Shown here piece by piece: positions 30,755-42,800 of a DNA stretch of 64,000 bases (position 1 is the first letter of the stretch; each line of letters begins with the position of its first letter). The stretch comes from Adiantum capillus-veneris (Eukaryota > Streptophyta > Polypodiopsida > Polypodiales > Pteridaceae), in contig CM043944.1 in the NCBI GenBank assembly GCA_014529385.2, positions 91,071,914-91,135,913 of the forward strand, read 5' to 3'. The position numbers and the translations under genes are program-made. The notes below the pieces were generated by a model. The model did no database searches and was not told the DNA's origin. It worked only from the letters and a program-made list of their open reading frames with translations.

Positions 30755-31198
30755 CTAGTCATGCACCATTTTTGCTTCCCTCATGAAAGGACGTCCTAAG
30801 ATCATCTCCGATGCCATAGTGTGTTTGGAGAAATCCATAACAATGAAGGTAACTCTTATTTTATGTCCAAAGACTTTGATCTTGAGATCTTCTAGCATCC
30901 CAATAGGTTTAACAATAGACCCATTGGCCATCTTCACTACTATGGTCGTGGTCGCAAGGTGAGGTCTTCCCATAGTTTCCCAGCAACTTTTAGTCACAAG
31001 GCTAACCCCAGCGCCACCATCAAGGATTCCCTTCACAGTTAATCGCTTGGTAGTGATTGGTATGGTCACATTGGATTCATCACCCTCAAAGTATTGTCCC
31101 AACTTGCTAACAGGTATTTCTATAACAAGGTTCTCATCTAGGTTGGGTTGTGGATCTAAGTGTTCCTCCTCTATTGGCATCTCCCCAGCTCCATCCAT
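30755..31198 (-). CDS. Retropepsin-like protease of the gag-protease element
   Basis: 148 codons starting MDGAGEMPIEEEHLD. The active-site loop is GILDGGAGVSLVTKSCWETM and the C-terminal phrase is EMILGRPFMREAKMVHD. D-G-G replaces the common D-T/S-G, a variant seen in plant gypsy proteases. It would process Gag. The domain aligns along its length with 7357-8259, including the blocks before and after the active site, so the two elements share a protease ancestor. It continues upstream in frame to 31555 with one stop between. The catalytic Asp is kept, unlike the gypsy copy. Confidence 0.75.
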   Translation of the reverse strand: MDGAGEMPIEEEHLDPQPNLDENLVIEIPVSKLGQYFEGDESNVTIPITTKRLTVKGILDGGAGVSLVTKSCWETMGRPHLATTTIVVKMANGSIVKPIGMLEDLKIKVFGHKIRVTFIVMDFSKHTMASEMILGRPFMREAKMVHD

Positions 31199-31246
31199 CT
31201 GAGCAAATTGTGGTAGCCCAAACTTTAGTTCTCCATCGAGGAAGGC

Positions 31247-32521
31247 TCAAAGAGCTGACACTAGCTCATGGTCTTTATATAGTTTGGACATGATGGTGGT
31301 TCTAACTTCTGAAGACATGAAATCCATCAATTTGGCAATGTTTAACGACACCTTTTGGGCTTCAGTCCCTTGACTTGGGGAAGATGGGATCTCCATTTCT
31401 TTGATAGGATCAAGTAGTCCCTCTATAAACATTCTTTCCATCAAGAAGTGAGTACGCCCACTTTCCCATGACTTTAAGTCACTTTCTTCTTGGATGACAC
31501 TAGGTATGGCTAAGGGTCTATGGACTTGGTGAGGTTGTTTTTGCATAGGGAACACGGTGTCTGTAATCTGGATCTGCCTAGGTGCTGGTTCTAGATCTCT
31601 TTAAGTATCTTCTACCAAACTCCTTAATTTCTTGACTCGCTCGATGTCCTATGTAGGGTTTGGATAAGTTCCTATCTTTTTCTTGGATCCTTGTCATTGT
31701 GGCTCATGAAGATCTTCCTTGTTGGTTTCTATCTTAGTGGTTGTTTTGGTCTCCATAGTTTCACCTAAATCAGAATTTTCTTCAGCATCGTTCATATATA
31801 CGGAGTCGCCACCAGTCCCTATGTTGGTCTTTGAACTGGGGTCTGACTTCGCTGCTTTTTACGATCTCTTCCTTCGTGTTTTCTTCTTTTTCTGAGATTG
31901 GGCAATTGATGCCGTGTCTCTTTCCTCGAGAATATAATTTTGTTTTTGGAGCATCGATCGTGTGAGTAGGTGTACTAGTACCACAGGTGTACTTTGTGAT
32001 GGCTCCTCGATAACTTCAATTAAGTTTAATGGCATGCTCTTCGGTGCATTTGGATTATTTGGACATTGGGCAATCAAATGATCGATGCCACATCGATTAC
32101 ACATGAGTATCGGCATTGTAGATGTGCTTGCTTGATTGGTTTGCATTAGTGTGGTGGTCTTTTGTAGCCTAATAGGACACTCGGCTACACAATGTGGGCC
32201 TCCACACTCATAGCATTGAAGAGGTGGTCTCTTAGCAGTGTAATTGATATTTTGGCCTCTTCCCGCAAGAGCAGCTACTTGATAGACATGTTTGGCTTGT
32301 CCCCAATAGTCCTCCATGTAGTATTGTGGACTTTCTTCAAGCACATCCATCCCATAGGCAATATTAGGATATATATCTTCCTCACATCCTTCCAAACAAG
32401 CAATAGATGACTCACAACCCACTTGATTCACATAAGTGATTCTCGGATGTGGTGGTTGTGGTCCTAGCACTAGAGGTGGTAAGGGTGTTGTTTGAACAAC
32501 ATTTTGGGCCCTAGGGACCAT
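31247..32521 (-). pseudogene. Gag C-terminal part with two CCHC zinc knuckles
   Basis: A single frame with stops near 31858 and 31246. Upstream it has two knuckles of C-x2-C-x3-H-x4-C type: CYECGGPHCVAECP (about 32180-32220) and CNRCGIDHLIAQCP (about 32050-32110). After a basic QKKKKTRRKR stretch, the part 31247-31555 resembles the gag end that precedes protease in the gypsy element. Zinc knuckles bind element RNA for packaging. The three-residue spacing before His is shorter than the usual four. Confidence 0.8.
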
Positions 32522-33842
32522 GTGCTGTGTTGTTTGTTCAAGAGGTGGGGCCGGGATCTATGCAGGCACTCGAGGTGTGTCTGCCATGCTAAGGTTGGTC
32601 TATTGGCCATCGCGCACTTAAATACTATGCAATCCTTAGCTTGATGACCATACCTCCCACAAGCATTGCAGTTCCCATTGAATTTTACTCTAAAAGTAGG
32701 GCATTCACTGGTACTATGCGATCCATATCATACTGAGCACCATTGTTGCTCCCTTCTTGGATACATATGATTGTTTTGCGGAGCACGATTGTCCCTAAGA
32801 CTCTCTTGAATAGCCTTGGTGAGATCTGCTAAACTCATCTCAGATATCTTTGGCTCCTTAGCAATAGTCTTTAGGGTCATTGGCTGATGCCCTGATGCTT
32901 GCGAGCTAATAGATTTAGTCTCAACAGACACTCTTTCTCCTTGAATCATTAAATTATCCTCCAATTGGATTGCATTGGTGGTGACTGCTTCCCAAGTGGT
33001 GATACCTCTAATGACTATTCCATTGTACATATCCTCATGTCATACTCCCCTAATGAATCTATCAAGAAATTGATTATTATTGAAGCGCTCATTTGGATTA
33101 CAACGAGAATTCAAATGCTTCAAGTGATTAATAAAGTCTCTCACCGACTCTCCTTCCTCTCGTCGGGCTTTCTGGAGCTAAGAGGCTACACCCCAAAGCA
33201 CTCCCTCTCGTATGTATTCTTTCAAGAACAGTCTCCTAAGAGTAGGGTAAATCATTTTTCTTCCACCCTTAGGGTTCTATACCAATCCCCAGCATTTCCA
33301 CTTCACGTTAGGCTTAAAGCATTGCTCTTATGCAGGTCATTGTGTTCTCCTAGAGAATCGCATATTTGTTCAAACACTTCAATATGCTTTCTCACATCCC
33401 CGTCTCCACTAAATTTTTGTGTGAGCTTGGCTATTTGTATTGCCTTACTTCTAGGCTCTCTATCAGGCATGTTATGCATATTCTCAACAATAGAGCGACC
33501 AATAGCTTGAGCAAATGTTGCCAAGTCACCTAAGTGAGCAGGCACCGTGGGTAAAGGCGCTCCAGAGACTACATGTGGAGTAGGTATTGGCATTGGGCTT
33601 GGCGCATAGGAAGCCCTTGGGTTCCATGTTTGGTATGTTGGTGTGCCATGTGGTGGCTCAAAGTTCATATGTGTGGCCCTAGGCATAGCAGACGTCGGAT
33701 GTGACATGCTAATGCTAGCCGCTATAGTCCCATGGAAATAAGAACTTGGGTGTTGTGGTTGTGGAGCATTGGTAGTTGAAACAATGGGAGGAGTAGGGAC
33801 TACATGAGTACGAGGACCCATGGGTGTATACGATTGGTACAC
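32522..33842 (-). pseudogene. Gag core domain
   Basis: The part 33303-33842 is Pro/Thr/His-rich and then gives the gag core: IQIAKLTQKFSGDGDVRKHI then VFEQICDSLGEHNDL, the K-x-x-P/Q-K-F-x-G-x-x-D pattern of plant gypsy Gag. It breaks by a shift at about 33300, and pieces in other frames follow (PYGWKKNDLPYS-like), then a 100-codon frame at 32728-33030 with LADLTKAIQESLRDN. A short stretch before the knuckles (32522-32727) is out of frame. Gag would build the particle shell. At least two shifts break it. Confidence 0.7.
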
Positions 33843-34067
33843 ACTTGTAGGTACTGTTGTGCAGGCATTGAGCTACCATGTAGTGGTGCTTTACTAACAA
33901 ATGAGGTCCATGGCATGTTTCTTGGCATGCCCATCATTGGGGTAGGCATGGTAGCCATGGTGTCATCAAGGGAAAGATGAGCTAGACTTGGAAAGGTAAG
34001 CTATCACTTGTGGGCTCAGATTGCACCAAGACCCCTGGCGAAACAACATATGGGGGATCCATCAGAC

Positions 34068-34879
34068 TTACCGAGAGAGTCTCCATTTGCGATAAGGTCG
34101 GTTTTTATCCTTCCGTGTATCCAAGAATCTCATGAGACCCGTTGAAGGAATGTTGATCCCCTTGTTCTGTCTCTCTAACTCAATGACCCTATGGATGACC
34201 TCACAAACTCTTTGTTGTTGATCCTCCACACTAGTAGCGCCCATTGTGGATTGTAGGAAATCTAACCAATCCACGTATAGGTGTGACCTGCGTATAGGTC
34301 GGTTAGAGTTTCCGTTTGTAGTTCGTACTCCCAGTTCTCATTTAAGAACGCTCCATCTAGGATTGAGGTGCTAGGGGTGTCCTTTAAACTAGATGCAATG
34401 TTGCTTTCTAGGGGTTGGCCCTTAGTGGTTGCTAAGTCAGGAGCACTCGTTTGCTCTCCTAGCAAAGATATTGACATAGGAGCTTTCGCTTTTAACTCTC
34501 TTCGTTGCTCCGCCTTGCATAAGCTCTCAATTTCCTTTTCCCTCGCTGCAAGGATATATCACTCAACCTCTTGCACTTCGGCAAGGCTTCTACCATCGGG
34601 TAATATGACCTCGGAGGAAAATAACTCTGAAGAGTAAGGAGGTGCAGTGAATGAAGTATTCATGTGCACATTCTCTAAGGGCATAGGGTCTACGTTGGTT
34701 ACGAATGAAGAATTTACTTCCCCACCCCCCTCATTTACATCATTAGCTCCATGTTCAGAGTGATTGGCTCTACTAAAGGTTTCCTTCAAGCGGCTAAGCA
34801 CGCTCGGCTCGGACCGCGGGCCCATGGCATGCATGTATTGGCTTGAGCTATCGGGATTAGGCATTGGAAAACCCTCCAT
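34068..34879 (-). pseudogene. N-terminal leader domain of the gag polyprotein
   Basis: The frame opens MEGFPMPNPDSSSQYMHAMG at 34879 and is broken by a stop after 34559, then continues in the same frame to 34262, then shifts to 34068-34274 (VCEVIHRVIELERQNKGINI). It is acidic and Ser/Thr-rich, with a short coiled coil. No family is recognised. It lies upstream of the gag core and may be the N-terminal domain of the same polyprotein, as the frame at 34274 equals that of the gag core at 33842. Confidence 0.45.
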
Positions 34880-35775
34880 GACATCGTAGTTAGAAGAAGA
34901 GTCACTAACCGCTATGTTAGGGTCTTGGTTTGTACACTACCTTGGGTCCCCGCTGAGGGCCCGGAACCTAAGGTAGGTGGATATTGAGAACTCGCGTCAG
35001 TCGAAATTCTCTCTAGTTGCTCCGTCTCTAGCACACGACCAGAGCACAGATGCATCTGCCTTTGGCACCCTACAAGCATCGTCGAATAACCTCGAAGGTT
35101 AACCGCTTACTTTTTTAGGCGTCCATTTTTACTCTTTTTTTAAAAATTTTTTAATGGTCAATTTTTTGATTAAAGTGTGTGATAGCTCAAAATGAGCGTA
35201 TCACTCAGAGGGTGGCGGTGTGCTTTACAACACAATGTTCGGTCACCTGAAGCTCCATTGGTCCTCAAAAAAGTCAATTTTTAGCTACGTGTGAAGCTAA
35301 AATATGTAATTTTAAAGGGCGATTGAGGCCTGAGCTTGAGCGTGAGCTTGGGCTTGGGTCTGGGAGATATTCCCGATCCCGGTCCTACCTTTAAATTTTT
35401 TATTATTTTTTATTTTTTAATTTAAATTTTATAAGGATAAGGTCGCAGCTGTCTGCGTGAGAGCACACACACACTCTACCTACCTACTTACAACTAATAC
35501 ACCTACTGCTACACACTAACACACTTCATTAGCTCTCACAGATCTACTTCCTACTTACTGTACTTTGCATTACACAGAACTAACAACCTTAATACTAAGA
35601 CCTTACACAGAGAAAACACAGTAACCTTTCAAAACTTCATTAACAAAGAAATACATAGTAGTAACACAAAATCCTTCTTCTCAACACACACACACCCTCC
35701 TTCCCTACCATTCCTACAATTAAAACTGCACCACAAAATAAGCACAGAGTGCCATTCAAGCTTAGTGTATGGCAT
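34880..35775 (-). other. 5' leader between PBS and gag
   Basis: About 0.9 kb non-coding. It includes an AT-rich block (35395-35440), GCTTGAGC-type short repeats near 35330-35350 and ACAC-rich stretches. This is where a packaging signal would be expected, but none is recognisable by eye. Confidence 0.5.
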
Positions 35776-35794
35776 TCCCTGGCAGCGGCGCCAA
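35776..35794 (-). promoter_or_regulatory. Primer-binding site, tRNA-Asp type
   Basis: The minus strand reads TGGCGCCGCTGCCAGGGA four bases after the LTR. Plant tRNA-Asp ends ...CCCCGGCAACGGCGCCA, whose complement differs at only two positions. Confidence 0.85.
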
Positions 35795-35797
35795 AAA

Positions 35798-36377
35798 TGT
35801 GCGCGTATGTCGCATGTGTCAATGCAAGGAACTTTCCGGTACACTGTGTGCGAGCCACAAATGGCTCCAAGCACACAACAAGCCTAAACTAGTAAGCCCA
35901 AAGATGGCGATGGTGTGTCACTCACCGCTCTACGCTTGTTATCGTGGAGGATTCCTTGCCACGAAGAAGAGGGAGATGCCGCTACGCCGCGCTCAACCGC
36001 CTCGTCGCCGTCGTGTCACCGCAATGCACGATCGCACACACACACTCTCTCTCTCATGCATACACACACACACACACACAAGGAGATGAAGAAGAAGAAG
36101 ATGGAGATGGAGCAAGAGCACTCTTCAATTGCACAAATGAGAGAATGAGTGAATTTTAGGTTTAGTTGACTTTTAAATGAGCTTGCCCCATTCACACTTG
36201 GGAACCCATGCTTAGCCAACTAATCCCTTGAATGTTCCAGTTAGAGTGCACCTCTCATCGGCGATCACTCTTACCCTTTTTTTACTGGATCGACAAGCCC
36301 GATACCTGACTCTACCAAGTAAATAATACAACGTCTGTTGTAGGTGATAGGGTGTCCGTGAGCCGCGAGGGTTAACA
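35798..36377 (-). repeat. 5' LTR of the gag-protease element, 580 bp
   Basis: On the minus strand it starts TGTTAACCCTCGCGGCTC and ends GACATACGCGCACA. It is homologous to the 3' LTR. The TATA-like box is changed to CATTTAAAAG. The microsatellite here is mostly AC (36034-36044 and 36061-36080), with a short CT run. Confidence 0.95.
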
Positions 36378-36527
36378 AACGGTAAGTCACACAATAGCAA
36401 TTTTTGTGTACATGACCCCCTCAATTATGCTTACTACTTTGTTGATACTTACAAAAGCAATGAAGTTAAGTTACATCTATATGCATGTACACACTACCAT
36501 GTTAGTCCTAATCCACTTCAAAATCAC

Positions 36528-36529
<2 letters not shown>

Positions 36530-36616
<87 letters not shown>
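36530..36616 (+). repeat. (CT)n(AC)n microsatellite
   Basis: About 42 bases of CT are followed by about 45 bases of AC. Confidence 0.97.
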
Positions 36617-36618
<2 letters not shown>

Positions 36619-36730
36619 AGTTACGGCTACGGAAAAGGGCAAGGAGAAGCAGGCCATTGTGGAGCTAGACGCTCCGAATCAATCTCATGTGAATCTTGGC
36701 ATTAAAATGGACTCCTATCCAGTAGTATGA
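36617..36730 (+). CDS. Exon-like open stretch, 37 codons
   Basis: Directly after the AC repeat, one frame reads ATEKGKEKQAIVELDAPNQS then HVNLGIKMDSYPVV and stops at TGA (36728-36730). Its composition is typical of a soluble protein and unlike the surrounding low-complexity DNA. No family is recognised and no start codon is present, so it could be a terminal exon of a host gene or chance. No splice acceptor is visible because the microsatellite abuts it. Confidence 0.2.
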
Positions 36731-37630
36731 TGGTGTTAGTCTCTGATTGGTTTTCTTATGCACATAGAGGACTAATCAGTATTCACTGCTGTTCGAATGG
36801 TAAGGTTTGATTAACTTGAAGTTATGGTGCTATTCCTCATACTTAATTTGTAATGTCACTTATGCTGATCCTTTTATGTAGATGGTTTGGTCGGTTTGTG
36901 CTCCTATAAGAAAGATTTCAATTGATTGTTTAAACATTAAGGTACAAAGCTGTATCCACAGCCTTGGTTGTGTTTCCCTTTCATATGTGCAGGGTTTTCT
37001 GTCATACACATATTCGGTCCTATCCTTGGATTGGGTGGTTTTAACATATGTGGGGGGATTGCAACCTGTTATTCTGGGTGTTTGGTGCCTTATAAAAGCT
37101 TAATAATAGGAGTGATGATCTTCATAACACTTGGTGATGGAACACATATGGTAATGTGGACCTACTTGTTTGGTGTGTAACTTTGACATGGCATAGTTAT
37201 GCCCCAATCATGGGCTTGGTTTTTTGATAAGGTATCCTCTTGCAATACTGGAAGTTGTTACCTTGGGGCTTTGTTTAAGTTAAAATATGATGAGTGATGT
37301 CATTAACACTTAGGGAAGGAAACTACTTGATGTGGTTGACCCTCTGGAGGGTTGAATACCGTTACCTGTTAGTTTGTGTGTTTTGAATAAATGATGCAAC
37401 TTGTATTCCACTATTGATATGCTGCTGGGTTGGATGCCGCACTCACTATGCGTGCTCTAATATAGTCAATGCCGTCTGTGTATGGTGGTCTCTTGAAAAA
37501 ACTGCTCAATTTGGCCGCTCTAGGTAGGTGCTTCGTGGTTGATTATGAGCTGACTAGTCTTGCTTTATTAGGACTTTGATGTCTGAGGACAGTGCTCCCT
37601 TTGATAGATACTCAAATTGGCTGTGTAATC

Positions 37631-37633
<3 letters not shown>

Positions 37634-37693
<60 letters not shown>
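37634..37693 (+). repeat. (GA)n microsatellite at left end of copy A
   Basis: Sixty bases of uninterrupted GA. Homology with copy B begins at this repeat. Confidence 0.97.
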
Positions 37694-37697
<4 letters not shown>

Positions 37698-38344
37698 AGC
37701 GGAGGGTGAAAATAGAGTGCACAGAGACATGAGAAAATGACAACAGAGAATCTTTAAATGCCCCATCTAAATGAAACAGGCAACCACCTATTAATCCAAT
37801 CAGAAAATTTGGGTATACCATAACATCAAAAAAGTTTATGACAAAATAACTAGCAAAGCACCGAGCCCTGTGTAGGGATCGACCGGTTCACCCATCAACA
37901 TCTGCTCTACTACAGACAGAGAGAATTTCACTTGTCGGGAGCGAGTCAAAACACCTCCAACCTACTTGAGCTAGACATAAGCTAAGGCCGCTTCCCCTCC
38001 CTCCATGAACCCGAGCTATGAAAGGATCCCAAGTACCCATAAGTGGTAGGATATCAACACCAACCATGCCAGTTTAGGTGCCACGCCTCTTCGATGCCCA
38101 TCATTGGGTGTTTAGGCAAAGCCAAGGCAAAATCCCCGACGCGTTAGCCCTGTAGGCCATTCAACCCTCGATGCACTAACCGTGTAGATGAGCCTAACAA
38201 AAAGAAGAAGACCTAGGCAACACCCCCAATCCAGCAAAGCCCCAGGTCAATGACCCTTTAGTCTAAGGCAAAGCAATGTAGGTGATCCTAGTCTTGCACC
38301 GACGCTACCATGAGAAACATAACATGTGAGTCCAATCACAATAA

Positions 38345-38632
38345 GGGTGAAAGCATGTTAACTTGTCATGCTTTTTCATGTCCTGCACAATGCTAACTAG
38401 CACAATTTTGACATATGCTAACTAGTACAATAACTTGAGCTACATCTCCAAGATCTATGACATATGATATATCAATAGAAAGCACTTGAAACAAGGAATC
38501 CAAATGTACAACCTCCGACAAATTTTGATATTATTTGTAAAAAATTTACCGGACACCCAACTTTTTGAAGATGTGCTAACTTGAAACTGCTAACTAGCAC
38601 AAAAAGCGCGACAGGTTAACTTGCTTTCACCT
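38345..38632. mobile_element. MITE, 288 bp, GGTGAAAGC-type inverted ends
   Basis: Ends are GGGTGAAAGCATGTTAACTT and, reversed, AGGTGAAAGCAAGTTAACCT; the inverted match runs for about 35 bases. Copy B has the empty site (CACAATAACTC at about 57698), showing insertion with duplication of ATAA (or TAA/TA within it). No coding capacity. A second copy of equal length lies at 59034-59321 in the opposite orientation. Confidence 0.88.
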
Positions 38633-41493
38633 ATAACTCTTTCCATATGCAAAAACAATCTTTTCCAAGCAGTTGGATTATACAGGGAATCTACCCTTAC
38701 ACATCTACCAAAAACCATCTAGATCACTTCATGCATTCCCAAGACCATAAACCATAATCTAATCACATTACACGGGCGAGCACTCTACCCAACTTGGGTG
38801 AGGCACGAACAATCCTGTATAGCCACTTTAGAACATAACATGGATGCAAAAATTTTGACAGCATTTTGGCATCATAACCAAATCCAGAAAAAAAAAACCA
38901 TAAGCCACACCGACTTCCACCATAAAATCACAACCATAATCCATGAGGGAATCTTAGCCCTTAACCACCAATCATAATCACACCGAACCAACTCCCACAC
39001 TTGGAGTTTGACATAACCCTGCCGCTCAATTGGAGTCCAGACACATATGACCCTTAAGACGTGATTCTTTCATGCATAAAAAGAGTCCTACAAGCAACTA
39101 ATCATGATATAAAAATCTAATTTTGACAACATCCAACCATGCAAAGTTGATGCATCACATCTGCACTTCACCTCCCTCGCACATAGAGCTAGTTTTTTAC
39201 CTAAAAAGGTGGAAAGCAATCATAACCATGCATATGAGACATCCACATTAGTCCATGAATTCCCATACATAATATGATAACATTCCATCACCATAAACAT
39301 GACGCAAAACAGCTCCGACCTTTAGGTCAACCATAAACCATAACTTCACACATATGCAAAAAATAACTTTTTGGCATTTTTGGGAGCATGCAAAACATGC
39401 AAATGAAATTTTATGACCTCAAAACAATGCATCAAGTTTAGATCCATGATATAGAATATCACTCTATTACATCACTTCACCCATGGTACTTACACAACAA
39501 ACGATACTTCAAAAACAAAGCCACTTTAATCATATCTGCCTATGCAGTTCGGGATGTCTAACCATATACCTTCACATAAGTTTATGGTCATCTAATAGCT
39601 GAAATCAACTCAACAAAACAAACCATAAATCATACATAAATGTCTTGCTTAACTCACGACGTCATATGGTACCCCCCCTTGGTAGCGTCCCTACACTTGT
39701 AGGTAAAACCGGTTATATAACGATTAATAACTCGTATTCTCGAGGTGATAACGGAGACCTAAATTCATTTATCATCAAGTTTCATCAATATTTTCAATTG
39801 GTTAAGTGGGTTTTCTCATCAAGTGAATCTATATAGTGGTTCTCCAAGGAGCCTGGAATAAAAAATTTTGGTTGTGTAGTGGGCAGCAAGCTGTTTTTTG
39901 ACCATATCTCTTAGCTAGTACGCGATTTTCACATGACACCAAAGAGAGAAAATGTTTTAAATGATGTGTTTTATCAATGGTACAACGGGTTTGGGCTGAT
40001 TCATAATGGTTTGTGATTTATGACCAAAACAGTGTTCCTACCGCCTCTATGACGTGAAACAAAAAGCGCTTTTTATGCACGCACGTGATCATAAACGCAT
40101 CATGTGCATAAATCAACGTGTTAAACATGATGAAATAATCATGGGGCAACTTCATACGTACTTGATTAATCCATACATGCACTTGTATACGAAAAAACAA
40201 TCACCCAAAGGGTTACTACTTAGAAAAACGACATAGGAAGAGAAAGAGAGAGATTATGATAGCTATGGAGTTTAGAGCTTCTCACCGTGATTTAGAATTG
40301 ATTAGGGGCTGCCGGAAGGCTTCTTGCTTTGCCTCAAGAGAGCGATGATGAGAGCTACGTAGAGGTATTCACCACGAAAGCTTTCGGAGAGCGTGTACAC
40401 CACTGTGAAACGAGAGAGAAGTTAGTAAGCAAATAGAGAGAGAGTATCCTTCCTCTTCTTCTTCTCGAGAGAAGAGATTATGGAGATGGTGATGAAGAGC
40501 TTGTACCACTCCATATAATAGATACGCATAGCCTTACGGTAGTAGAAGCAACAGATGACACTAAAAACTGAGCATTCACCGACAATTTATAGATTTTCCA
40601 ACTGCTCGAAGTGTGCCCCAAGCTATAGGTAGCGCTACCTCTCAGCCAGGATTAGCTTCCTGCTTATAAGAAAAGACTCCAATCTTTTCTAATAACATGG
40701 CACAACTTTTGTTGGTCAACTCTCCCACTTACCATTCAATTTTTACAACAAAATTGGCCAATTGAACAGTATCTAGCCAACTAATGGAAACCATAGCTAG
40801 ACTATGTCGAATCGTAATGTCCTGACATAATTATGACTTTCCCATACTACCCCGGCGTATTTACGATATCGCTTTTTATAAAAAATAGTTTTATAAAAAT
40901 CCAGTTTGGTCCTGTTTTTGCTCCAGGTGATCATTTTTAAATCTGACGGAGACTAAAATTAATATTTTAATGTTTAGGTCATCTTAAAAAGCACATTGCT
41001 TTTCAAAAAGGCAGCGAAGCACAAAAAGCTAAAAATAGCATAATTTTTTTTTCTAAAATTGAACCACGGGTTCTCCTCGTCCAGCACTGGAATAAGAAAG
41101 CGGACTCGCTTTTCACTAAAAAGCACTAAAATTCATGAAAAGCTAAAAATAGCGTGAAAAGCACTCGAGAAGCAGATTTTTATAAAATTGAGCCATAGCT
41201 TCCCTGGAACATATAGATCAAGGATCCGACCTTGCTTTTTGTAAAAACGCACCTAAAAGCATAAAAAGCATGAAAAAGCTAAAGATAGCGGATTTTTCTA
41301 AAACTAAACCAAACGTCCGTCTAACCTACTGGAACATGGAAATGACCTTGATTTTTTACTTTAGAACCTTCCAATACTGTCAATCAAGCATCTTAAGTCA
41401 AAATTTGTTAGATACAAATTGAAAGCTGTTTTTCTTATTTTTAAAAGAGACCCAAAAATTGGGGATTCCACACTTGAAAAATTTGAGGTATTC

Positions 41494-42800
41494 TTACCTC
41501 GACATGAAATCTGAAAATTTTTGTCTCATTACATCACTACGTTCCCAAGTGGCATCTTCTTGAGGATACGTTGACCATTTGACAAGGTGTTCAATAATGG
41601 TTCGATTACGTAGAGACTTGGTTCTACTCTGAAGCATTATTTCGGGATATACTTCAAAAGTTCTATTAGTAGAGGTAGATAATAGAGAATCATCAAGAAT
41701 ATGTTGTGGATCAGGTACATACTTCTTGAGTAAACTGACGTAAAAAACATCATATACCTTTATGTGTGGTGGTAACAAAAGTCTGTAAGCTTGATTATTA
41801 ATCCGCTCTGTGACTACAAAAGTTCCACAATACCTAGCACTTAGCTTCTTACACTTACCCATTGATAAAGAGCTACGTTTTGGTTTTACTCTAAAAAAAT
41901 ACCATATTACCCTCTTCAAAAAGTCTGGCAGATTGTTTTGGATCACCATAACTCTTCTGTCTATCTTGAGCAGTCTTAATATCCTGCCCTATAAGATCGG
42001 TTTGTAGTTGCATTTCATCCAACATTTATTTGGATGCTTGAACTCGTATGAGAGGGTCTGTCCATTTGAGTGGAGTAATACACTCTTTTCCATACAATGC
42101 TTGAAAAGGAGACATCCCAATAATTTGAGCATTGGAATGAGGAATTATACTCAAATTCAACCAAGTACAAATATCTAGTCCATTTACTCTTCTCGTGCAT
42201 TCAATAATCTCTTAACATGTCTTTAATGATTTGATTTATTCTTTCTGTTTTCCCATCAGTTTGAGGATGATAAGCAGTACTAAAGGCTAATTGGTCTCCT
42301 GTAGCTGAGAATAAACGATTATCTGTCGAGGTAAATCGTGATACATGAAAACACCTTCCATGAAGACTTGAGCTATATCCTTAGCCGTAAATGTTGTTTT
42401 GATTAGACAAAAATAGGTCATTTTTGCAAGAAAATCAACAACCACAAAAATAGAGTCATATCCCAGAGATGTAGGAAGTCCAGTAATAAAATTCATGGAT
42501 ATGCATTCCCGTTTCATTTGTGGAGCATCAATAGGTTGAAGCTTACCAGGGTATCATATTCGTTCATCTTTAATACGTTGACATGTTAAGCATCTTGTAA
42601 CATAGTTCAATACATCACGCCTTAATCCTGGCCAAGAGAAACTCTTTCTTACAATAGAGTAATCTTAATGTATCCTGGGTGTCCTGCTATAGGTATATCA
42701 TGAGCTTCTTGTAATATTTGAAGTTTGATTCCACCTTTATTTGGAATACAAAGACGATTACAAAAGTAAAGGTCATCACTTTCAATGTAAAAGCCTTTGA
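41494..42800 (-). pseudogene. Integrase and chromodomain of a gypsy chromovirus
   Basis: On the minus strand, from 42800: RCLTCQRIK (zinc finger end), ECISMNFITGLPTSLGYDSI (core), then broken frames, KYVPDPQHILDD and finally the chromodomain-like YPEIMLQSRTKSLRNRTIIE followed by LVKWSTYPQEDATWERSDV. A chromodomain would direct insertion to marked chromatin. The first catalytic Asp is Asn (MNF for MDF) and the second region is degraded. The last frame (41494-41949, 151 codons) is the best preserved part and ends 20 bases from LTR copy A. Confidence 0.82.

Larger units (their letters stand above)
27526..36377 (-). mobile_element. Non-autonomous gag-protease LTR retrotransposon (TR-GAG-like)
   Basis: LTRs at 35798-36377 (5') and 27526-28114 (3') point left. 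Flanking 5-mers are AATGG (27521-27525) and AACGG (36378-36382), a target duplication with one change. A tRNA-Asp PBS follows the 5' LTR and a purine tract precedes the 3' LTR. Going leftward the coding blocks are an N-terminal domain, gag, two CCHC knuckles, protease and a W-x-P-K region, then 1.6 kb non-coding. No RT, RNase H or integrase motif is present in any frame. It must have used enzymes from another element. Several stops and shifts break the frames. Confidence 0.9.
36378..37633. other. Intergenic DNA, possibly intronic
   Basis: Contains a CT/AC microsatellite and one exon-like stretch (36617-36730). The sequence 36730-37630 is T-rich with GTAAG- and TTTGCAG-like splice phrases (for example 36980-36995). 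No complete gene is seen. Confidence 0.4.
37634..41472 (-). repeat. Long LTR-like repeat, copy A (3' LTR, left end truncated)
   Basis: On the minus strand it starts TGTGGAATCCCCAATTTTTG at 41472, close to the start of copy B. It aligns with copy B (56738-61574) from the GA microsatellite at its left to this end. It has a 288-bp MITE (38345-38632) absent at that site in B, and a ~610-bp stretch (39040-39650) missing from B; it lacks B's CACTA insertion. The last ~255 bases that B has left of its GA run are missing. It lies right next to the chromodomain end of a minus-strand gypsy polyprotein, as a 3' LTR would, although no clear polypurine tract precedes it. Length and TGTRRNATCCC start recall Del/Tekay LTRs. 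Confidence 0.65.

Noticed and set aside
36882-37180. Membrane protein exon
   Set aside because: Two overlapping frames both look hydrophobic because the DNA is T-rich; no motif or convincing splice pair supports either.
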